36,060 bases of DNA from Gemmatimonadota bacterium (GTDB lineage: Bacteria > Gemmatimonadota > Gemmatimonadetes > Gemmatimonadales > Gemmatimonadaceae). Each line of letters starts with the position of its first letter. Position 1 is the first letter of the stretch. The stretch is taken from assembly GCA_016874035.1 (NCBI GenBank), contig VGVM01000025.1:1-36060 (forward strand), written 5' to 3'. The translations under genes were made by a program, and so were the position numbers. Shown here piece after piece: positions 32,444 to 36,060 of the stretch. A model generated the notes under the pieces. That model ran no database searches. It was not told the DNA's origin and saw only the letters and a list, made by a program, of their open reading frames with translations.

Positions 32444-33889
32444 ATGGCCCACACGACCGGCCGCTTCAAGGACTTATTCGCCTCGGGGATGACCTACGCT
32501 GGGTCCTCGGCGGTGGCGCAACTGGTCATGTTCGGCGCTTGGAGCTTCCTCCCGTGGGCGATCGATGCCTCCGTCCTGGGCACCTTCGCGCTGCTGAGCT
32601 TCGTCGCCGACCTCTTGGCGCGATTTGCGATCCTCGGAGTTGACGCAGCAGTCGTCCGCTACTACGGCGACACGGAACGCCGGCATGGCATCGTGCGGTC
32701 GGCCTGGCTCTGGCTCGCCATCGGCCTTGGAGTGGGACTCACCGGGGCGTGGCTGACCCGCGGGGTGGTCCCGCAGCTCTTGCCGGGTCTTGCCAGGGAA
32801 TACGCCAACGCCTACGGCTTCGTGTGGTTTCTGGCCGCGTCAAATGCCATCGCGTCGCTCGTCCTGGCGCACCGCATGGCGGCGCGAGATGCGAAGGGAT
32901 TCGGCCGCCTGTCCGTCCTTAAGTCGCTCGTGACCGCCGCAGGTTTCGTGGCCGCGGGCGTCGCTGGCTGGGGCGCGGTGGGGTTGCTCGCCGCGCAGGC
33001 GCTTGGAGCGGCCAGCGTCACGGGGACAGCTCTCGCAACAGGGGGCGTCCGCATCGATCCTCGAGCGCCGAGTCGTGCGGACATGGCCGACGTCGCATCG
33101 TACGGCCTGCCTCTGACGCTGTATGCCGCCGTGAGCCTGGTTAGCGACTACGCGGGCCGCCTCATGCTGGATCGACTCGGCGTCGCCGCGACCCTCGGGA
33201 TCTTTCAGTTCTACCTGCAGATCGCGACCCAGGTCAACGGGCTCTGGGCGAGCCTGAATAGGGCCTGGTCACCTCACGTCTTCGCTGGACTGGTGCGCGA
33301 CAGGGCTGGCACGATTGCCGAGGTGACGCGCATGTCGACGCTCCTTCCGGCGATCTATGCCGCATGCGTAGCCGTGCTCCTGCTGGCGTCGGCGACTGGT
33401 GTGCAAGGCCTCCTGCTTCCGGCCGAGTATGCGGCTCGATTCGACTTATTCGCCGTCCTGCTCCTTGGGCCGCTTTACACCAGCCTCTATTTGGCTACCT
33501 ATCCGCTATTCTATGCGGACCGGGATACGGTCCGCGTTTCCGGCGTACAGTCTGCGCTCAGCATCGTGACGATGATTCTCACGGCCACACTCGCGGCCCG
33601 CTTCGGCGCATTCGGTGCCGCGGCGGGATGGGTGCTTGGAGCGATGATGGCACCGTTCTTCTACCTCCTTTCTTCACCGAGCCTGCTGCAGGAGCTGCGC
33701 CTGGTGGCCCTTACCTGCATCGCGTGGAGTGTCGCCGGGATCGCCGCGGGCGGTGTGCTGGCACTGACAGGTTCCGCGCCGTGGGCGGGTGTTGTTGTTG
33801 GCGTCGGCGCTCTGTGCGGCCTTGGGTGGGGGCGCGCCACCGAGTATTTCCGAGGCGGCTCACGAGAGCTGGCAAAGCCTTCCCCATGA
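32444..33889 (+). CDS. wzx: Wzx-type polysaccharide flippase
   Basis: The 481-residue product is an integral membrane protein with about 12-14 hydrophobic helices and no soluble domain. The pattern fits the MOP flippase superfamily used for O-antigen and exopolysaccharide units: an N-terminal FASGMTYAGSSAVAQLVMF, then VDAAVVRYYGDTERRHGIVR after helix 2, and a middle SDYAGRLMLDRLG. It would move the lipid-linked repeat unit to the periplasmic face. A GTG directly before the ATG is also possible, and no clear ribosome site is seen. The 82 bases before it show nothing. The stop overlaps the next start (ATGA). Confidence 0.88.
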   Translation: MAHTTGRFKDLFASGMTYAGSSAVAQLVMFGAWSFLPWAIDASVLGTFALLSFVADLLARFAILGVDAAVVRYYGDTERRHGIVRSAWLWLAIGLGVGLTGAWLTRGVVPQLLPGLAREYANAYGFVWFLAASNAIASLVLAHRMAARDAKGFGRLSVLKSLVTAAGFVAAGVAGWGAVGLLAAQALGAASVTGTALATGGVRIDPRAPSRADMADVASYGLPLTLYAAVSLVSDYAGRLMLDRLGVAATLGIFQFYLQIATQVNGLWASLNRAWSPHVFAGLVRDRAGTIAEVTRMSTLLPAIYAACVAVLLLASATGVQGLLLPAEYAARFDLFAVLLLGPLYTSLYLATYPLFYADRDTVRVSGVQSALSIVTMILTATLAARFGAFGAAAGWVLGAMMAPFFYLLSSPSLLQELRLVALTCIAWSVAGIAAGGVLALTGSAPWAGVVVGVGALCGLGWGRATEYFRGGSRELAKPSP

Positions 33890-35265
33890 CCGACGTACTG
33901 ATGTACCCGCACGGGCCACGGGCCTTCGCCTCGGCACTGATCGGTCACCTTTATGAGATCGCTCAGCAGCGATCCGTGGTGCTCCTCTGCGATCCGCTGC
34001 CTGCTGACTACCGGCGGCTCGTGGCGCGTCGCGATCTATTCCCGGGGTTGCAGACCGTAATCGACGTGAACGCACTTGGCTTTTCCTTGGCCGAACTCTT
34101 GGGCGAGAATCGAAGGTGGGTGCGCACCATACGATCGGTGCTCGACAGGTTCGAGCCCCGCCTTGTCGTCACCGAAAACGACATGTCGAGCCTTTTCGAC
34201 ATGTATCTTCTGCGCGAGGCTCGGCGCCGCGGCATCCGTACCATGTCAATTCAGGCAATGGGTCAGGCGAACAATCGCGATTCTTGTCGCATGTTCGATT
34301 TGTGGACTCGTTATCAACAGGACGACCGACCGGGCCGTTTCAGGCAAGGTGTGCGCGCGCTGCGCCGCAGCGTGCGGGTTCGGCTAGGCCACGGTCTGGT
34401 GCACTACGTGCTGCCTTGGATGACAGGCCAGGCCGCGTTGACTGGCCCCAGCAGCTATGTCTCCCACGTGGGTGTTCCCGGGATGCGTGATTCTGAACTG
34501 CACCTCGTGCAGACGGACGCGCAGTGCCGCGTATTCCTCGAGGCTGGGTGCGCCTCCGAGCGACTTGCTATTCTTGAGCATCCCGCCTCTCGCATTCCGC
34601 TCGATGCATTCCTGCCTGAACCACCGGCCGAACCCTCCACGTCGCCCAATTCACCGTCGGTCCTCGTGCTCCTTGGTGTCGCCGCAACCGGATTCGACCG
34701 TGTCAACGGAGCTGTGATTCCGGCCAGCCTTCGACGCCGATTGCGAATCGATGCGGTCGAGGCGATCCGCGCCCGACTTCCGGAATGGCGGGTTCTGGTC
34801 AAGGCTCACCCGACGTTCGGCACCGCGTCTCGCGTTGCCGAATATCTCGACCGCGCTGCCCCACGCGCAGAGATTGCCGACCCGTCACTGCAAGTAGAAC
34901 CCATGCTTCGTGACGCAGCCGTCGTCATAGACCTCCCCGCGGCGACGACCAGCGCGCTCGCGACAGCTGCTGCCGCATTCCCCGGCAAGCCAGTGATCGC
35001 CGCGGACCTGGACCGAGACCTGCTGGGCACGTGGTACGCCGACTGGCCGGGCGTGTCCCACGTGTCATCGGTCGCCGAACTCGAGTCGGTGCTCGACGCA
35101 ATCGGCAGGGGCACCTTCTCCGAGTTTCGCGCCTCTCGAGGCTCGATACCCGTAAAGGGCATCCGGAGGTTCCGTTCCACCCTCGAGGCGACAGATCACC
35201 TGATTGGTGCTGGCGCCGGCGCTGCTTTTGCTTCGCGATGCCCCTCCCCGTGGACGGTGCGGTGA
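33886..35265 (+). CDS. Unrecognised GT-B-like protein of the exopolysaccharide locus
   Basis: The 459-residue product is soluble, with no signal peptide. I do not recognise a precise family. The visible hints are LVKAHP at about 304-309 and DLPAATTSALATAAAAFPGK near 349-368. A KxHP motif followed by a Ser/Thr-rich loop is typical of GT-B enzymes such as polysialyl- and CDP-glycerol-type transferases, so transfer of a sugar or polyol phosphate is plausible. An acidic ENDMSSLFDMYLLREARRRG stretch lies near residue 95. ATG at 33886 is fixed by the ATGA overlap with wzx; the long open frame further upstream is a shadow of wzx. It is cotranslated with the membrane protein that follows (GTGA). Confidence 0.75.
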   Translation: MTDVLMYPHGPRAFASALIGHLYEIAQQRSVVLLCDPLPADYRRLVARRDLFPGLQTVIDVNALGFSLAELLGENRRWVRTIRSVLDRFEPRLVVTENDMSSLFDMYLLREARRRGIRTMSIQAMGQANNRDSCRMFDLWTRYQQDDRPGRFRQGVRALRRSVRVRLGHGLVHYVLPWMTGQAALTGPSSYVSHVGVPGMRDSELHLVQTDAQCRVFLEAGCASERLAILEHPASRIPLDAFLPEPPAEPSTSPNSPSVLVLLGVAATGFDRVNGAVIPASLRRRLRIDAVEAIRARLPEWRVLVKAHPTFGTASRVAEYLDRAAPRAEIADPSLQVEPMLRDAAVVIDLPAATTSALATAAAAFPGKPVIAADLDRDLLGTWYADWPGVSHVSSVAELESVLDAIGRGTFSEFRASRGSIPVKGIRRFRSTLEATDHLIGAGAGAAFASRCPSPWTVR

Positions 35266-36060
35266 ACGCCCTGCTGTTCCTGACTTTCCTCGTCATGCTG
35301 TTCTCGAACATCACGGCGTGGTACTTCCGCATTGGCATTCGCGTCGGGTACTACGTGGTCCCGCTCATGCTGTGGCTCGCCGCGGTATCGCTTCACCTGC
35401 TTTCCTCGCGGCTCACGGTCCCGCGCTCCATCAGCTCGCTCATAGTGCTTCGAGGGCTGTGGATGGCGTGCATCGTCCTCACCGCACCGCTGGTGCTACT
35501 AGATCAGTCGCCGGAGGCGTTTGAGATCCTCGGGAAGGGCGCCGCCGAAGAACTCGTCATATCAATCGCGCTCACCTTGATGATGCTTCTGGTGACGCAG
35601 CTCGACGGAGTGCAACGCAGGCGACTTCTCGACCTCTACCTGCTCGGAGCGGCGCTGCTGGCATTCCTTTCTCTGGCGCAAGTCGTTGGCCCCGTGGTTT
35701 TCGGGTTCGATGTTGACGCGTGGGTCTCGAGCGTGCTGCGCCAGGGGTCGCGCCCTGCGGTGTCGCTGGCCGAGGATTCGATGGGCATTCTCGGAGCGAC
35801 GCTCTTTCGCATGCGAGGGACGACGTCGGATCCCAACGTGAACGGCCTGATTTTCGCGCTCGCGCTGCCTGTGGTCTACCTGCGGGCCCGGGAGCGATCG
35901 GCGGTCGGGATGACGTTGCTCATGGTGCTTTTCGCCACTGTGATCGTCGGCACGATCTCGACGACCATGATCTCGGCGGCAACGCTCACGATTGCCGCGA
36001 TGACGGCCCGGAGCTTGGCGCGCCCGGGGTCACGCGCTATGGGGGCGGCCGGGCTGGCGG
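35262..36060 (+). CDS. Wzy / O-antigen ligase-type polymerase, 3' end outside the window
   Basis: The frame runs open to the right edge; about 266 residues are visible. Hydrophobic helices start at once (NALLFLTFLVMLFSNITAW), with at least six in view. RMRGTTSDPNVNGLIFALAL near residue 185-204 matches the R-x-G-x4-DPN pattern seen in many Wzy/WaaL-like proteins. It would polymerise or ligate flipped repeat units on the periplasmic side. GTG 35262 overlaps the previous stop (GTGA), the favoured linkage in this window; ATG 35238 in the same frame would add 8 residues. Confidence 0.85.
   Translation, partial: MNALLFLTFLVMLFSNITAWYFRIGIRVGYYVVPLMLWLAAVSLHLLSSRLTVPRSISSLIVLRGLWMACIVLTAPLVLLDQSPEAFEILGKGAAEELVISIALTLMMLLVTQLDGVQRRRLLDLYLLGAALLAFLSLAQVVGPVVFGFDVDAWVSSVLRQGSRPAVSLAEDSMGILGATLFRMRGTTSDPNVNGLIFALALPVVYLRARERSAVGMTLLMVLFATVIVGTISTTMISAATLTIAAMTARSLARPGSRAMGAAGLA

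Noticed and set aside
33364-33885. Upstream extension of the GT-B-like frame through wzx
   Set aside because: It overlaps the end of wzx in another frame and has antisense-like composition. The ATGA overlap at 33886 gives a natural start.
1-36060. tRNA and rRNA genes
   Set aside because: No cloverleaf-like segment or rRNA signature was noticed by eye. A tRNAscan-type search would be needed for certainty.

Overview
The window is GC-rich bacterial DNA with compact gene spacing, many GTG starts and repeated 4-base stop/start overlaps (GTGA or ATGA). It encodes a Gram-negative-type envelope: a putative lipoprotein, GmhA, a Wza-like exporter and a Wzx/Wzy polysaccharide route. The gene set and protein style suggest a Gemmatimonadota-like chromosome. 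That is an inference from overall impression, not from a database search. No rRNA, tRNA, CRISPR array or transposase gene was seen.

Layout. (1) 1-7778: a housekeeping run on the + strand: the tail of an unknown protein, aroQ, an M24 aminopeptidase, accB, a PilT-type ATPase wedged between accB and accC, accC, and ftsK. (2) 7806-8533: a toxin-antitoxin pair (ribbon-helix-helix antitoxin and PIN toxin) whose promoter and palindromic operator can be read. (3) 8644-10894: yraN, recA with a readable promoter, and recX. (4) 10973-19537: a tightly coupled run of alaS, a small unknown gene, gmhA, a GDP-mannose 3,5-epimerase-like gene, an SDR, cca, a ZIP transporter and a GT4 glycosyltransferase. It mixes tRNA charging and maturation with sugar-nucleotide enzymes. 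(5) 19528-22732: a plastic patch with a 312-bp element bounded by 48-bp inverted repeats, rarA, a second toxin-antitoxin pair (AbrB-type VapB and VapC) on the minus strand, a LEA14-like lipoprotein, and a small unknown minus-strand gene. (6) 22833-24140: hflX. (7) 24197-36060: an exopolysaccharide locus. A membrane-bound CapD/PglF-type 4,6-dehydratase reads leftward. Reading rightward are a large SLBB-repeat export protein, a Wzz-like chain-length protein, a DegT aminotransferase, a GT2 glycosyltransferase, a Wzx-type flippase, a GT-B-like protein of unknown specificity, and a Wzy/ligase-type membrane protein cut by the window end.

How the genes could work together. AccB and AccC are two subunits of acetyl-CoA carboxylase; the carboxyltransferase subunits are not here. 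RecA, RecX, RarA and YraN relate to recombination and replication. GmhA, the epimerase, the SDR and the GT4 enzyme may make and transfer an unusual (GDP-)sugar. In the exopolysaccharide locus, the dehydratase and aminotransferase would together give an amino-deoxy sugar. Glycosyltransferases would build it into a repeat unit, Wzx would flip it, Wzy would polymerise it, Wzz would set the length and the SLBB protein would export it. No initiating sugar-phosphate transferase or tyrosine kinase is seen in the window.

The least ordinary signals are the paired inverted-repeat element at 19.5-19.8 kb that supplies the stop codon of its neighbour, the Lys-to-Arg change in the YxxxK motif of the epimerase, the pilT gene inside accB-accC, the small gene coupled at both ends between alaS and gmhA, and the near-leaderless antitoxin promoter.
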